DNA of 64,000 nt from Sphingomonas guangdongensis (GCF_900199185.1 NZ_OBMI01000003.1:868001-932000), one strand, 5' to 3'. Positions 1 to 9,727 are shown, counted from the first letter of the stretch. Made by a program: numbers and translations. Notes: generated by a model not told the origin, from the sequence alone.

Positions 1-2
1 GC

Positions 3-911
3 CACGGGCACGAGCACGGCGAGCACGGGCACCATCATCACGCCCCCGCCGATTTCGGGCGTGCGTTTGCGATCGGCGCGGCGCTCAACATCGCCTTTGT
101 CGTGGTGGAGGCGGGGTTCGGCCTGGCCGCCCACTCGGTCGCGCTGCTGGCGGATGCGGGCCACAACCTGTCGGACGTGCTCGGGCTGCTGGTCGCCTGG
201 GGCGCGGCGACGCTCGCCAGGCGGCCCGCCTCCGGACGTTTCACCTATGGGCTGAAAAGCTCATCCATCCTGGCCGCGCTTGCGAACGGCGTGCTGCTGC
301 TCCTCGCGGTCGGCGCGATCCTGTGGGAGGCGGTGCGGCGGCTGGCCGACCCGCCACCGGTCGCGGCCGGCACGCTGATCTGGGTCGCGGCGGCAGGCAT
401 CGTCGTCAACACCGCGACCGCGCTTCTCTTCGCGCGCGGGCGGCACGGCGACCTGAACATCCGCGGCGCCTACCTCCACATGACGGCGGACGCGCTGGTG
501 TCAACGGGCGTGGTGATCGCCGGCATTGTCATCGCCGCGACCGGCTGGCGCTGGGTCGATCCGGCCGTCAGCCTGGTGATCGTGGCGGTGATCCTGGTCG
601 GCACCACCGGCCTCCTCCGCGATGCGCTGGTGATGGCGCTGCAGGCGGTGCCGCGGAGCATCGATCCGGCCGCCGTCCGCGCGCTGCTGGCCGGCCTACC
701 CGGCGTTGCGCGGGTACATGATCTCCACATCTGGCCCATGAGCACGACGGAGAACGCACTGACCGCGCACCTGGTCATGCCCGGTGGTCATCCGGGCGAT
801 GCTTTCCTATCAGAGGTGCAGCACCGCCTAGCGCACGACCATGCGATCGGTCACACGACGCTCCAGATCGAGCTCGCCGACGCGCAGCCATGCGAGCCGC
901 ACCACCACTAG
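3..911 (+). CDS. Cation diffusion facilitator (CDF/CzcD-type) metal exporter, 5' truncated by window edge
   Basis: Inner-membrane proton-coupled exporter of divalent metals such as Zn2+, Co2+ or Cd2+. The reading frame is already open at base 3, so the true start lies left of the window. The first visible residues are a histidine-rich stretch typical of the CDF N-terminus. Then come hydrophobic segments with the LLADAGHNLSD motif (metal-site HxxxD of TM2), TM segments with the second site HMTADALVS (HxxxD of TM5), and a C-terminal cytoplasmic domain containing VHDLHIWPM. A short His-rich tail ends the protein. The stop overlaps the convergent cupin gene by four bases. The family is certain; the metal is not determined from sequence. 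Confidence 0.93.
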   Translation, partial: HGHEHGEHGHHHHAPADFGRAFAIGAALNIAFVVVEAGFGLAAHSVALLADAGHNLSDVLGLLVAWGAATLARRPASGRFTYGLKSSSILAALANGVLLLLAVGAILWEAVRRLADPPPVAAGTLIWVAAAGIVVNTATALLFARGRHGDLNIRGAYLHMTADALVSTGVVIAGIVIAATGWRWVDPAVSLVIVAVILVGTTGLLRDALVMALQAVPRSIDPAAVRALLAGLPGVARVHDLHIWPMSTTENALTAHLVMPGGHPGDAFLSEVQHRLAHDHAIGHTTLQIELADAQPCEPHHH

Positions 912-1522
912 GCCAGGTGGACGGCCAGCCACACGGTCGGCGGATCGGCGCTGGTCCGCGTCACCCAGTGCGGCTGATCGGCCGCGATGAGCAGGTGGTC
1001 GCCGGCGCGCAGCGTCACCTCGTCAGAGTCGGCGATCCGCATGCCCGCGTCGCCCGCGAGGACGACGACCCATTCGTCATGCGGCTGAACCTTGGGCGTG
1101 TCGGCGGGCGTCACCTGTCCGGCGGACACGATCCGCTCGATCCTGCAGCCCGGTCGCTCGATAAGCGCCGTGAAACCCTCCGCTCGCCTGGCGGACGGCA
1201 GCTTCGCGTACAGATTTCCGATCGTCGGGCGGAACCGCGGCGGTGGCGGCGGTGGTGGATCAGGTGCAGGCGTTGCCTTGACCCGCTTCAATCCCTTGGT
1301 CGAACGCTGCCACGTCGAGCGGGTTCGGTCGCGCAGAAACCTTTCGATCGCGGCCGGCGTGGCCTCGAGCCCGTCCTCACCGATCCCAAACACCGCCTTG
1401 CCCGCGGCGTCGCTCAGCCCGTAGCGGCCGAAATCACCGCCCGGCTTGCGCCGCCGGGAGGTGCGCAGTTTCAGGCCCTGATGCGCGGCCATCTCGCGCA
1501 GGCGGTCGCTCTCCTCGCTCAT
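908..1522 (-). CDS. Cupin-domain protein with a conserved N-terminal extension
   Basis: This 204-residue soluble protein has two parts. Residues 1-70 are basic and resemble a short domain seen in sphingomonad hypothetical proteins ([20 protein letters not shown], then a predicted helix). A Pro-rich linker with seven consecutive prolines follows. The C-terminal ~100 residues look like a cupin barrel: [16 protein letters not shown], then [17 protein letters not shown], matching cupin motifs 1 and 2. Cupins bind metals or small ligands and can be enzymes or sensors; no substrate can be inferred. The gene converges on the CDF exporter and diverges from tgt. The start is the first Met, 57 bp from tgt. 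Confidence 0.7.
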   Translation of the reverse strand: MSEESDRLREMAAHQGLKLRTSRRRKPGGDFGRYGLSDAAGKAVFGIGEDGLEATPAAIERFLRDRTRSTWQRSTKGLKRVKATPAPDPPPPPPPRFRPTIGNLYAKLPSARRAEGFTALIERPGCRIERIVSAGQVTPADTPKVQPHDEWVVVLAGDAGMRIADSDEVTLRAGDHLLIAADQPHWVTRTSADPPTVWLAVHLA

Positions 1523-1578
1523 GCTCCCCGCAACGCCCGATCCTTGCCGCGCGTTGCACGAACGCTACAGCAGCCGGC

Positions 1579-2706
1579 ATGCCTCCCCGTTTCGACTTCA
1601 CCATCACGGCGAGCGATGGTCGCGCCCGCACCGGCATTATCGCCACCCGCCGCGGCGAGATCCGTACCCCCGCCTTCATGCCGGTCGGCACCGCCGCGAC
1701 GGTGAAGGCGATGAAGCCCGCCGACGTCCGCGCGGGCGGTGCCGACATCATCCTCGGCAACACCTATCACCTGATGCTCAGGCCCGGTGCGGAGCGGGTC
1801 GCGCGATTGGGCGGCCTGCACGCCTTTATGAGGTGGGACCGGCCGATCCTGACCGATTCCGGTGGCTATCAGGTGATGAGCCTGTCCGAGCTGACCACCC
1901 GCAGCGAGAACGGAGTCGCCTTCCGCTCGCACCTGGACGGGTCACGCCACCTGCTGACGCCCGAACGCTCGATCGAGATCCAGCGGCTGCTTGGCAGCAC
2001 GATCACCATGGCGTTTGACGAGCTGGTGCCGACCACTTCCCCGCGAGAGGTTCAGGCGGCGGCAATGGAACGCTCCATGCGCTGGGCGAAACGCAGCCAT
2101 GACGCCTTCTTCGGCGCGGAGGCGCATGCCGCGGACAACGCGATCTTCGGCATCCAACAGGGCGCGCTCGACGAGGGACTGCGCCGCGCCTCGGCCGATG
2201 CACTGACCGACATCGGCTTCGACGGCTACGCGATCGGCGGCCTCGCGGTCGGCGAAGGGCAGGAGGCGATGTTCGCGTGTCTCGACTACGCGCCCGCGCA
2301 GCTGCCAACCGGACAACCGCGCTACCTGATGGGGGTCGGCAAGCCGGACGACATCGTCGGCGCGGTGGAGAGGGGCGTCGACATGTTCGATTGCGTGCTG
2401 CCGACGCGGTCTGGACGGACCGGACAGGCGTTCACGCGGAACGGCCCGATCAACATCCGCAACGCCCGTTTTGCGGAGGACCAGGCGCCGCTCGACCCGG
2501 CCTCTCCCACTGCGGGGTGGAGCAAGGGGTACCTCCACCATCTCGTCAAATCGGGCGAGATGCTGGGTGCCATGCTGATGACCGAACACAACCTGTGGTT
2601 CTACCAGCAGCTGATGGCGGACCTGCGCGCCGCGATAAGCGCGGGCCGGTTGGCGGCGTTTGCATCGGCCTTCCGTGCGGCCTATCGCGGCGGTCAAGGA
2701 GAGTAA
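1579..2706 (+). CDS. tgt: tRNA-guanine transglycosylase (queuosine biosynthesis), zinc cysteines missing
   Basis: Exchanges guanine-34 of GUN anticodon tRNAs for the queuosine precursor preQ1. The 375-residue length is normal. The nucleophile/acid aspartates are present: D93 in [12 protein letters not shown] and D271 in [14 protein letters not shown]. The usual C-terminal zinc motif CxCx2C before the YLHHL segment is absent. Residues 308-313 read ASPTAG, and the stretch is about three residues shorter than in E. coli Tgt. The distal zinc histidine (H337 in TEHN) remains. Function is therefore likely but may be altered. A 62-codon membrane protein follows two bases after the stop, suggesting co-transcription. 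Confidence 0.93.
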   Translation: MPPRFDFTITASDGRARTGIIATRRGEIRTPAFMPVGTAATVKAMKPADVRAGGADIILGNTYHLMLRPGAERVARLGGLHAFMRWDRPILTDSGGYQVMSLSELTTRSENGVAFRSHLDGSRHLLTPERSIEIQRLLGSTITMAFDELVPTTSPREVQAAAMERSMRWAKRSHDAFFGAEAHAADNAIFGIQQGALDEGLRRASADALTDIGFDGYAIGGLAVGEGQEAMFACLDYAPAQLPTGQPRYLMGVGKPDDIVGAVERGVDMFDCVLPTRSGRTGQAFTRNGPINIRNARFAEDQAPLDPASPTAGWSKGYLHHLVKSGEMLGAMLMTEHNLWFYQQLMADLRAAISAGRLAAFASAFRAAYRGGQGE

Positions 2707-2708
2707 GC

Positions 2709-2897
2709 GTGGACGACACCCCAACCAACGAGATCGTCGCGGCCGCCGCCGACGCAAAGGCGCGGCGCGCAGACGAACAGAAGCACAAGCGCTGGCCGCT
2801 AAAGGCAATCGGGCTGGGCGTCGGCATCGGTTCGGCCGCGGTCGCCGCGGCGCTGCTCTATGCCAATCGCGAGAGCGACAAGGACGCCGACAAGTAA
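2709..2897 (+). CDS. Small single-pass membrane protein coupled to tgt
   Basis: A 62-residue reading frame starts with GTG two bases after the tgt stop. A strong AAGGAGAG ribosome-binding site sits inside the end of tgt. The protein has a charged N-terminal half (DAKARRADEQKHKRW), one hydrophobic segment (IGLGVGIGSAAVAAALLYA) and a short charged tail ending DKDADK. The layout is an N-in, single-pass inner-membrane protein. I do not recognise a family, and no function is inferred. The spacing and Shine-Dalgarno argue that it is a real gene translated with tgt. Confidence 0.6.
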   Translation: MDDTPTNEIVAAAADAKARRADEQKHKRWPLKAIGLGVGIGSAAVAAALLYANRESDKDADK

Positions 2898-2974
2898 GTC
2901 GTTAGCGCGATGCCGGAGCGTGCCGTTCCGGGACGCGACTGAAATCGGGCGCGCGGCAGCCGCGCGAGCGCGTT

Positions 2975-3991
2975 ATGGGCGCGCTGATGAGGCGGGTGCG
3001 GTTCAACAGGCAGGCAGGTGGGGCAGCGGCGGCGCTGCTGGTGTCGCTTGCCGGCGTCGGCTTCTCCGCGCACGCGGGCCTCAGCCGAACTCCGGACCTT
3101 GCATCGAATCGTATAACAGCGCAGCAAGACGCTGACGAGCCTCAGCATTTTCCTGGCGCCGCCCTGCTGTATGCCGAGGAAGCGGGCGATGATGGCAAAT
3201 CGACGACGGTCGGCGCCACCGGCACGGTCGCCCTCCCAGACCTTCCCGCGGGAGTCCAGCCAGCTCTGGCAGAAGCCGACGCCTCGATCCGTCCGGCGGC
3301 ACCGTTCATGCTGCGTGGCACGACGCTCGACAAGGCGCGGGCGCTGCAGTGCCTGACAACGGCGATCTACTATGAGGCGGCAACCGAGCCCGACGATGGT
3401 CAGGCCGCGGTGGCGCAGGTGATCCTGAACCGCGTGCGGCACCCGACCTTCCCGGGCAGCGTCTGCGGCGTCGTCTACCAGGGATCGCAGCGGCGTGGGT
3501 GCCAGTTCAGCTTTGCCTGCGATGGCGCGCTCGCCCGCGCGCCGGCGCGCGTCCCCTGGGAGCGTGCCCGCCGCGCGGCGGCGCGGGCGCTCGCCGGACA
3601 GGTCTTCGCCCCTGTCGGCCTCGCGACCCACTACCACACCTACGCCGTCACCCCGGCGTGGAACCGCAGCCTGGTGATGACCGGCATGTTCGGGGCGCAC
3701 CTGTTCCACCGTTGGAAGGGATGGTGGGGGACCCCCGCCGCCTTCACGCGCAGCTACGTCGGCGGAGAGCCGCTGCCGGAACCGCACGCGCCGGCCGCGC
3801 CAATCCAGCAGGTGACGATCGACGTCGCGGTTGCCGCGCGGACGGCGGCGTTGCTCGCGGCAACGCCGCCCGCCCCGGCCACGGTCCAGCCTGCGCATGT
3901 GGAAAGCGGCGAGGTGCGCGCCGCCTATGCCGCGCCGGCGGAGTCACAGATCCTTGATCGCTGGAAGGACAGCGGCAAGCCGCTGCGCTGA
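2975..3991 (+). CDS. Cell wall hydrolase, SleB/CwlJ (Hydrolase_2) family
   Basis: Putative exported peptidoglycan lytic enzyme of 338 residues. An N-terminal hydrophobic segment (about residues 13-32, ending SAHA) acts as a signal or anchor. After a low-complexity spacer, the SleB-like domain begins near residue 125. It contains CLTTAIYYEAATEPDDGQ, where the YYEA glutamate is the family's catalytic residue, then AVAQVILNRVRHPTFP, a CQFSF segment and LATHYHT. Sphingomonads carry several such genes that act in wall remodelling rather than germination. The C-terminal ~90 residues are Ala/Pro-rich. A hairpin terminator follows directly. The ATG at 2975 is chosen because it places the signal segment at the N-terminus. 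Confidence 0.85.
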   Translation: MGALMRRVRFNRQAGGAAAALLVSLAGVGFSAHAGLSRTPDLASNRITAQQDADEPQHFPGAALLYAEEAGDDGKSTTVGATGTVALPDLPAGVQPALAEADASIRPAAPFMLRGTTLDKARALQCLTTAIYYEAATEPDDGQAAVAQVILNRVRHPTFPGSVCGVVYQGSQRRGCQFSFACDGALARAPARVPWERARRAAARALAGQVFAPVGLATHYHTYAVTPAWNRSLVMTGMFGAHLFHRWKGWWGTPAAFTRSYVGGEPLPEPHAPAAPIQQVTIDVAVAARTAALLAATPPAPATVQPAHVESGEVRAAYAAPAESQILDRWKDSGKPLR

Positions 3992-4018
3992 CCTCCCCTC
4001 CCCGATCGGGAGGAGAGG
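3992..4018. terminator. Hairpin between convergent genes
   Basis: An 11-bp inverted repeat with one mismatch: CCTCCCCTCCC at 3992-4002 pairs with GGGAGGAGAGG at 4008-4018 across a 5-base loop. It begins right after the stop of the SleB-like gene and lies before the convergent gene ending at 4030. No long T-run is present, so it is a likely bidirectional stem-loop rather than a textbook terminator. Confidence 0.55.
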
Positions 4019-4029
4019 CCAGGCGTACG

Positions 4030-4350
4030 TCAGCGACGGTTGCGGTCCCGGCGCTCGTAGCGGATGCGCTGCGACAGCTGGTCGAAGCGGCGATCGAGGT
4101 CGCGGCGCTCGCCGATCGACAGGCCGCCCTGGCGATAGCGCGCCTCCAGCCGGGTCAGCTGACGAAAATCGTTGCGTAGGTTGCGCGCCTCGACACGGCT
4201 GAGCGATCCATTGCGGACGCCGACGTCGATCCGGCGATCGAGATTGGCCTGGCGGGCGTTGATTGACTGCCAGCTCTGCGCACTGGCGACAGCGGGAATG
4301 GCCGCGGTGGCAATGCCCAGCCCTGCGATCATCAGCGTAAAGGTCTTCAT
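4030..4350 (-). CDS. Small secreted basic protein of unknown function
   Basis: This 106-residue protein has a clear Sec signal peptide (MKTFTLMIAGLGIATAAIP ... ASAQS) with cleavage expected near residue 25. The mature part is helical, highly charged and Arg-rich (RQANLDRRIDVGVRNGSLSR, then EARNLRNDF and RDLDRRFDQL), ending DRNRR. Small periplasmic proteins of this kind are common in sphingomonads and are unnamed. Two similar segments (NLDRRIDVGVRNGSLSRVEA and RDLDRRFDQLSQRI) hint at an internal repeat. No function is assigned. Confidence 0.7.
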   Translation of the reverse strand: MKTFTLMIAGLGIATAAIPAVASAQSWQSINARQANLDRRIDVGVRNGSLSRVEARNLRNDFRQLTRLEARYRQGGLSIGERRDLDRRFDQLSQRIRYERRDRNRR

Positions 4351-4472
4351 GTCCGTGCTCCTTTGGTCACAGCCCCTCTGGGGACAGGAGCGGTATGGAA
4401 CGCGTCTGTGTCAGACCCGTGCCGCACGACATGCCAATGTGTCGCAACATTGTCGCAGGCAGTCGGGAGCGT

Positions 4473-6230
4473 TCAGCTTCGCGTGCTGGGGCCGCCGGCA
4501 GCTATCCACGCATCCACGTGTCGCTCCAGCACGTCGAGCGGCACCGATCCCTGCTCCAGCACCGTGTCGTTGAAGCTCGCGAGATCGAAGCGGACCCCGA
4601 GTGCCTTTTGCGCCCGCGCGCGCAGCTCCAGGATCTTGAGTTCGCCGAGCTTGTAGCCGAGCGCCTGCCCCGGCCAGCTGATGTAGCGGTTGACCTCCGC
4701 GTCGATGTTGGCCGCGCTGAGCGCCGTGTTGTCCAGCATGAAGGCGACCGCCCGCTCCTTGGTCCAGCCCTGGGCGTGGATCCCGGTGTCGACCACCAGC
4801 CGGCATGCGCGCCACATGTCGTAGCTCAGGCGTCCCATCCGCTTCTCCGGCGTGTCGTAGAGGCCCATCTCCTCACCCAGCGTTTCCGCGTAGAGCGCCC
4901 AGCCTTCGGTGAAGGCGGTGAAGGAAGCGAGCCGGGTCCGGAGCGGCGGCAGGGCCAGTTCCTGCTGGGTCGCGATCTGGTTGTGGTGGCCGGGCACCGC
5001 CTCGTGCGCGGTCAGCGACGGCAGCTCCCACAAGGGGCGCTGGTCCAGCTTCGACGTGTTGACATAATAGGTGCCGGCTAGGCCGTTGGGTGGCGATCCC
5101 GGGCCATAGTAGGCGGTGGTCGTGCCCTCCGCCGTCTCGGCCGGGATCGCGCGGATGCCATAGGGTAGCCGCGGCAGGCGGTGGAAGAGCTGGGGGAGCT
5201 TGCCATCGATGGTCTTGGCGACCAGCGCGGCGGCGGCGAGCAGTTCGTCCGGCGACTTGACGTAGTAGCGCGGGTTGGTGCGCAGCTCGGCGACGAACGC
5301 CTCGCGGGTCGGATAGCCTGCCGCCACTGCGACGCCGGTCATGGCGCGGCGGATGCGGGCGACCTCGTCCAGGCCGATGCGGTGGATCTGCGCAGGCGTG
5401 TAGGTGGTGGTCGTCAGCTGCCGCACGCGGAAGGCGTAGTAGGCTCTGCCGCCGGGCTGCGCGGAGACGCCGACGGTGCGGGCGCACTTGGGAAGGTAGG
5501 TCGTTCTGTAGAAGGTCGCGAACTTGGCATAGGCCGGGCTGACGCGATCAGCGATGACGCGGGTGGCCGATGACTGAAGCGCCGCCCACTCCGCCGGGCT
5601 CGCGTCGGCTGGGCGCGGTCCGCGGAACGGCGCGTAGAAGCGCGAGGTGGCCGGATCGGCGGTGATCACGCCGGTGATCGACCGCTCGAAGCCGGCGAGC
5701 GCGACGCAGGGCTGGACATAGCCGTCGCGGATCGCATTTGCGGTGATGGCGATCAGCTGATCGTTGACCGCCGGCCACTTGTCGAGCCGCGCGAGATAGT
5801 TGGCGAAGTCCTGCTTGCCACGAAACGCCAGTCGCTCGCCGAGGCCGGCCATGCCCTGCCAGGGTGACGAGTAGCTGGTGAACAGGATTGCGCGCTGGCC
5901 GAAGCGGTTTGCCTCCACATCCTCGGCCAGCAGGCGGGCGAGGATCGCCTTGTTAGTGCGCTCGATGCCCGAAAGACCCTCGTCCGGGATCGCGCGGAGG
6001 CGCGACAGGAAGGCGGCGGACTGCGCCGCCCGGCGGTCCTCCGCCGCGAGCGAGGGGTCGCCAAGCTCCGTGTCATAGTCGTGCACGCCGACGGAGGATG
6101 CGAGCTGCGGCGATTCGCGCAGGGTCACCGTCCAATGCTCGGCAAGCAGTTGCTGCAGGTCCTGGGACGGCGTCGCTGCGGCCGGTGTGGCGCCCAGAAG
6201 AAGCAGCGCGGAAAGATGGCGGATCGTCAT
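4473..6230 (-). CDS. DUF885-family exported zinc-peptidase-like protein
   Basis: A 585-residue protein with a short Sec signal peptide (MTIRHLSALLLLGATPAAA). The family-typical motif TAHEAVPGHHNQ lies in the C-terminal half, a metallopeptidase-like HExxxGH arrangement. TEGWALYAETLGEEMG downstream supplies the likely third zinc ligand region. DUF885 proteins are large helical predicted metallopeptidases found in many proteobacteria with poorly known substrates. The gene is monocistronic, separated from neighbours by about 120 bp on both sides. The start at 6230 gives the signal peptide directly. Confidence 0.85.
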   Translation of the reverse strand: MTIRHLSALLLLGATPAAATPSQDLQQLLAEHWTVTLRESPQLASSVGVHDYDTELGDPSLAAEDRRAAQSAAFLSRLRAIPDEGLSGIERTNKAILARLLAEDVEANRFGQRAILFTSYSSPWQGMAGLGERLAFRGKQDFANYLARLDKWPAVNDQLIAITANAIRDGYVQPCVALAGFERSITGVITADPATSRFYAPFRGPRPADASPAEWAALQSSATRVIADRVSPAYAKFATFYRTTYLPKCARTVGVSAQPGGRAYYAFRVRQLTTTTYTPAQIHRIGLDEVARIRRAMTGVAVAAGYPTREAFVAELRTNPRYYVKSPDELLAAAALVAKTIDGKLPQLFHRLPRLPYGIRAIPAETAEGTTTAYYGPGSPPNGLAGTYYVNTSKLDQRPLWELPSLTAHEAVPGHHNQIATQQELALPPLRTRLASFTAFTEGWALYAETLGEEMGLYDTPEKRMGRLSYDMWRACRLVVDTGIHAQGWTKERAVAFMLDNTALSAANIDAEVNRYISWPGQALGYKLGELKILELRARAQKALGVRFDLASFNDTVLEQGSVPLDVLERHVDAWIAAGGPSTRS

Positions 6231-6300
6231 GGCGAGGATGCTGCCGCAAGCGGTGCGCCCGTGACAAGGCTCCGCGCGGCTGGCGAGTTACACAAAGAAA

Positions 6301-6324
6301 TGGCCGGAGCTTGCGCCCCGGCCA
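6301..6324 (-). terminator. Rho-independent terminator of the EF-hand gene
   Basis: Read on the minus strand, a 10-bp stem (TGGCCGGGGC with GCTCCGGCCA, one G-U pair) closes a GCAA loop and is followed by TTTCTTTGTG. It lies 25 bp past the stop of the leftward EF-hand gene, as expected for an intrinsic terminator. Confidence 0.8.
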
Positions 6325-6348
6325 CCTGCTTAATCTAATGCGAAGCGC

Positions 6349-6831
6349 TTAGCCCTGACCCTGCGACAGATAGGTCGTCAGCTCGGTCTTCGACACGCTC
6401 TTCGACTTGTCGGTGTCCGCCGAGGCGAAGGCACCGTTGACCCAGGTCTTGGTTGCCGGATCGGTCGCCTTGGTCGACGGATCGCTCGCGCTCTTCAGCG
6501 CCACCATCCATGCGCCGAACTCGGTCTTGTCGAGGTTCGAGTCCGCGTTCTTGTCATAGGTCGGGAACTCGGTGTCTACGACCTGTGCGATCTGGCTGGC
6601 GCCGGTCACGGCCGCGCCGGTCTGGGCGGGCGCCGCCGGTGCGGTGTCGGTCGTTGGCGTGGCCTGAGCAGCCGTCGCGGCCGTCCCCGCATCCGTCGGC
6701 GCAGCGGCCGGGTCAGTATTGGTTGGCTGCGCGGGCGATGTCGTCTGCGGCGCGCTCTGCACCGGCGTGTCCTCCGCCATCACAGGCGCCGAGATCGCAA
6801 GTGCACTAACAAGCATAACCATCTTCAACAT
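6349..6831 (-). CDS. Exported EF-hand calcium-binding-like protein
   Basis: This 160-residue protein has a signal peptide (MLKMVMLVSALAISAPVMAE), then a long Thr/Ala/Pro/Gln-rich linker (about residues 24-75). The C-terminal domain carries two EF-hand-like loops: YDKNADSNLDKTEF and ADTDKSKSVSKTEL, each with the Asp-x-Asn/Asp-x-Asp/Ser spacing. It probably binds Ca2+ in the periplasm or at the surface. Such proteins are frequent in sphingomonads with no specific known role. The gene stands alone with its own terminator. Confidence 0.75.
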   Translation of the reverse strand: MLKMVMLVSALAISAPVMAEDTPVQSAPQTTSPAQPTNTDPAAAPTDAGTAATAAQATPTTDTAPAAPAQTGAAVTGASQIAQVVDTEFPTYDKNADSNLDKTEFGAWMVALKSASDPSTKATDPATKTWVNGAFASADTDKSKSVSKTELTTYLSQGQG

Positions 6832-7006
6832 GATAATTCTCCTGTTAGCCGGACAGCGGTACCTTAGAGGTACTCACGGAATTGCTTCCCCGTCTTCGTC
6901 GGCAACAACGGTATATTTAGGGGGACAGTTCCAGCGATGCCAGTTTTGTCAGCACGCTTCGTCCCTGCTAACGGCTCGATTCACCCCGCTTAAAGGATCT
7001 CCAGAC

Positions 7007-8320
7007 ATGATTCCGCGCTACTCGCGCCCCGCCATGGCCGACATCTGGTCGCCGGAAAGCCGCTTCCGCATCTGGTTCGAGATCGAGGCGCATGCGACCG
7101 AAGCGCTGGCAGACCTGTGCGTGGTGCCCGCATCGGCGGCCAAGGCGCTGTGGGACTGGTGGGCGACCGAGCCGGCGATCGACGTCGCGGCGATCGACGC
7201 GATCGAGGCGGTCACCAAGCATGACGTCATCGCCTTTCTGACCTGGGTCGCCGAACAGGTCGGCGACGAGGCGCGGTTCATGCACCAGGGAATGACCAGC
7301 TCGGACGTGCTCGACACCTGCTTGGCGGTGCAGCTCGCACGGGCAAGCGACCTGCTGCTCGCCGACCTCGATCAGCTGCTGGCGGCGATCAAGCGGCGTG
7401 CGGTCGAGCACAAGCTAACGCCGACGATCGGGCGCAGCCACGGCATCCATGCCGAGCCGGTGACCTTCGGGCTCAAGCTCGCGCAGGCCTATGCCGAGTT
7501 CAGCCGCTGCCGTGCCCGGCTGGTCGCCGCGCGGGCGGAGATCGCGACCTGCGCCATTTCAGGGGCGGTCGGCACCTTCGCCAACATCCATCCGGCGGTG
7601 GAAGCGCATGTCGCGGCCAAGCTCGGCCTCGCCGTCGAGCCGGTGTCCACCCAGGTGATACCGCGCGACCGCCACGCCATGTTCTTCGCGACGCTGGGCG
7701 TGATCGCCGGGTCGATCGAGCGGCTGGCGACAGAGGTGCGGCACCTGCAGCGGACGGAGGTGCTGGAGGCGGAGGAGTATTTCTCGCCCGGGCAGAAAGG
7801 CTCGTCGGCTATGCCGCACAAGCGCAATCCGGTTCTGACGGAGAACCTCACCGGGCTCGCCCGCATGGTCCGCGGCTATGTGACACCGGCACTGGAGAAC
7901 GTCGCGCTGTGGCACGAGCGCGACATCAGCCACTCGTCGGTGGAGCGCTACATCGCGCCGGACGCCACCATCACGCTCGATTTCGCGCTCGCGCGGCTGA
8001 CGGGGGTGATCGACAAGCTGGTGGTCTATCCCGAGCGCATGGCACGCAACCTCGACCGAATGGGCGGGCTGGTCCACTCGCAGCGCGTGCTGCTCGCGCT
8101 GACGCAGGCCGGCGTCAGCCGCGAGGACGCCTATCGTCTGGTCCAGCGCAACGCCATGAAGGTCTGGGAATCGGACGGCGCGCTGTCGCTGCTGGAACTG
8201 CTCCAGGCCGATCCCGAGGTGACGGCCGCGCTCTCGCCGGAGGAAATCGCAGCGCGCTTCGACCTCGGCTACCACTTCGCGCAGGTTGACACGATCTTCG
8301 CGCGCGTGTTCGGCGACTGA
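7007..8320 (+). CDS. purB: Adenylosuccinate lyase
   Basis: Catalyses two fumarate-releasing steps in purine synthesis: SAICAR to AICAR and adenylosuccinate to AMP. The 437-residue protein starts [17 protein letters not shown] and contains the fumarase/aspartase superfamily signature [11 protein letters not shown]. The catalytic-histidine region is [14 protein letters not shown]. The ATG at 7007 is preceded by AAAGGAT and matches the conserved family N-terminus; in-frame codons further upstream are not part of the gene. Cytoplasmic homotetramer by family knowledge. Confidence 0.97.
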   Translation: MIPRYSRPAMADIWSPESRFRIWFEIEAHATEALADLCVVPASAAKALWDWWATEPAIDVAAIDAIEAVTKHDVIAFLTWVAEQVGDEARFMHQGMTSSDVLDTCLAVQLARASDLLLADLDQLLAAIKRRAVEHKLTPTIGRSHGIHAEPVTFGLKLAQAYAEFSRCRARLVAARAEIATCAISGAVGTFANIHPAVEAHVAAKLGLAVEPVSTQVIPRDRHAMFFATLGVIAGSIERLATEVRHLQRTEVLEAEEYFSPGQKGSSAMPHKRNPVLTENLTGLARMVRGYVTPALENVALWHERDISHSSVERYIAPDATITLDFALARLTGVIDKLVVYPERMARNLDRMGGLVHSQRVLLALTQAGVSREDAYRLVQRNAMKVWESDGALSLLELLQADPEVTAALSPEEIAARFDLGYHFAQVDTIFARVFGD

Positions 8321-8410
8321 CATTCCTTGAACGGTGCGGCGGCGTTGAGGCTCGCCTGCGACGGTCATGACAATTGAGCAACCGCGATTCAGCGAATTCG
8401 GGAGTGAGAC

Positions 8411-9718
8411 GTGCGTATCACGATGATTGGGACGGGCTATGTCGGGCTGGTGTCGGGCGCCTGCTTCTCCGATTTCGGGCATGACGTGGTGTGCGTCGAC
8501 AAGGACGAGCGCAAGATCGCTGCGCTGCACGACAACATCATGCCGATCTACGAGCCGGGTCTCGCCGAGCTGGTGGCGACCAACGTCCGGGCCGGACGGC
8601 TGGCGTTCACCACCAACCTGGCGGAAGGGGTCAAGGACGCGGATGCGATCTTCATCGCGGTCGGCACGCCCTCGCGACGCGGCGACGGCCACGCCGACCT
8701 CTCCTACGTTTTCGCCGCCGCGCGCGAGATCGCGGAGAACCTGACCCGGCCAAGCGTCATCGTCACTAAGTCGACCGTGCCGGTCGGCACCGGGGACGAA
8801 GTCGAGCGCATTCTGGCGGAATTAGCGCCGCAGTCGGGCGCCAAGGTCGTGTCCAATCCCGAGTTCCTCCGCGAGGGCGCGGCGATCTCCGACTTCAAGC
8901 GGCCGGACCGCGTGGTGGTCGGCAGCGACGACGAGGCGGCGCGCGCCGTCATGGCCGAGATTTATCGCCCGCTCTCGCTCAACCAGTCGGCCCCGGTCCT
9001 GTTCACCGGCCGGCGTACCGCCGAGCTGATCAAGTACGCGGCCAACGCCTTCCTCGCGGTCAAGATCACCTTCATCAACGAAATCGCGGACCTGTGCGAG
9101 CAGGTCGGCGCCGACGTGCAGGAGGTCGCGCGCGGGATCGGGCTCGACAACCGGATCGGGCGCAAGTTCCTGAACGCCGGCCCGGGCTACGGCGGATCCT
9201 GTTTCCCCAAGGACACGCTGGCGCTGCTCAAAACCGCCGATGATGCCGAGGTGCCGCTCAGGATCGTCGAGGCGACCGTCGCCGTCAATGACACCCGCAA
9301 GCGCGCGATGGGACGCAAGGTCATCAAGGCAATGGGTGGCGACGCGCGTGGCAAGACGGTCGGCGTGCTTGGGCTCACCTTCAAGCCCGACACCGACGAC
9401 ATGCGCGATGCGCCGAGCCTCTCCGTGATCCAGGCGTTGCAGGATGCGGGAGCCACCGTCCGCGCCTACGACCCCGAAGGTATCGAGCAGGCCAGGCCGA
9501 TGCTGAAGGACGTCACCTTCGCGACCGATGCCTATGCCGCGGCCGACGGCGCCGACGCGCTGGTGATCGTGACGGAATGGGACGAGTTCCGCGCGCTGGA
9601 CCTGAAGCGGATCGCCGCCGCGATGGCGTCGCCGACGCTGGTTGATCTACGCAACATCTACCCGCGCGACGAGGTGGAGCGGGCCGGGCTGCGGGTCACG
9701 GGGATCGGCAAGTCCTAA
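8411..9718 (+). CDS. ugd: UDP-glucose 6-dehydrogenase
   Basis: Oxidises UDP-glucose to UDP-glucuronate with two NAD+, feeding exopolysaccharide or lipid glycosylation. The 435-residue protein has the N-terminal NAD-binding GTGYVGLVSGACFSDFGHDV, the central helix with EAVARGIGLD-like context, and the catalytic cysteine in GPGYGGSCFPKDT. It then has the C-terminal UDP-binding domain (GLTFKPDTDDMRDAPS). The start is GTG at 8411 with GGAG upstream. It converges on recN with only nine bases between stops. Confidence 0.97.
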   Translation: MRITMIGTGYVGLVSGACFSDFGHDVVCVDKDERKIAALHDNIMPIYEPGLAELVATNVRAGRLAFTTNLAEGVKDADAIFIAVGTPSRRGDGHADLSYVFAAAREIAENLTRPSVIVTKSTVPVGTGDEVERILAELAPQSGAKVVSNPEFLREGAAISDFKRPDRVVVGSDDEAARAVMAEIYRPLSLNQSAPVLFTGRRTAELIKYAANAFLAVKITFINEIADLCEQVGADVQEVARGIGLDNRIGRKFLNAGPGYGGSCFPKDTLALLKTADDAEVPLRIVEATVAVNDTRKRAMGRKVIKAMGGDARGKTVGVLGLTFKPDTDDMRDAPSLSVIQALQDAGATVRAYDPEGIEQARPMLKDVTFATDAYAAADGADALVIVTEWDEFRALDLKRIAAAMASPTLVDLRNIYPRDEVERAGLRVTGIGKS

Positions 9719-9727
9719 GGCGAAGGC

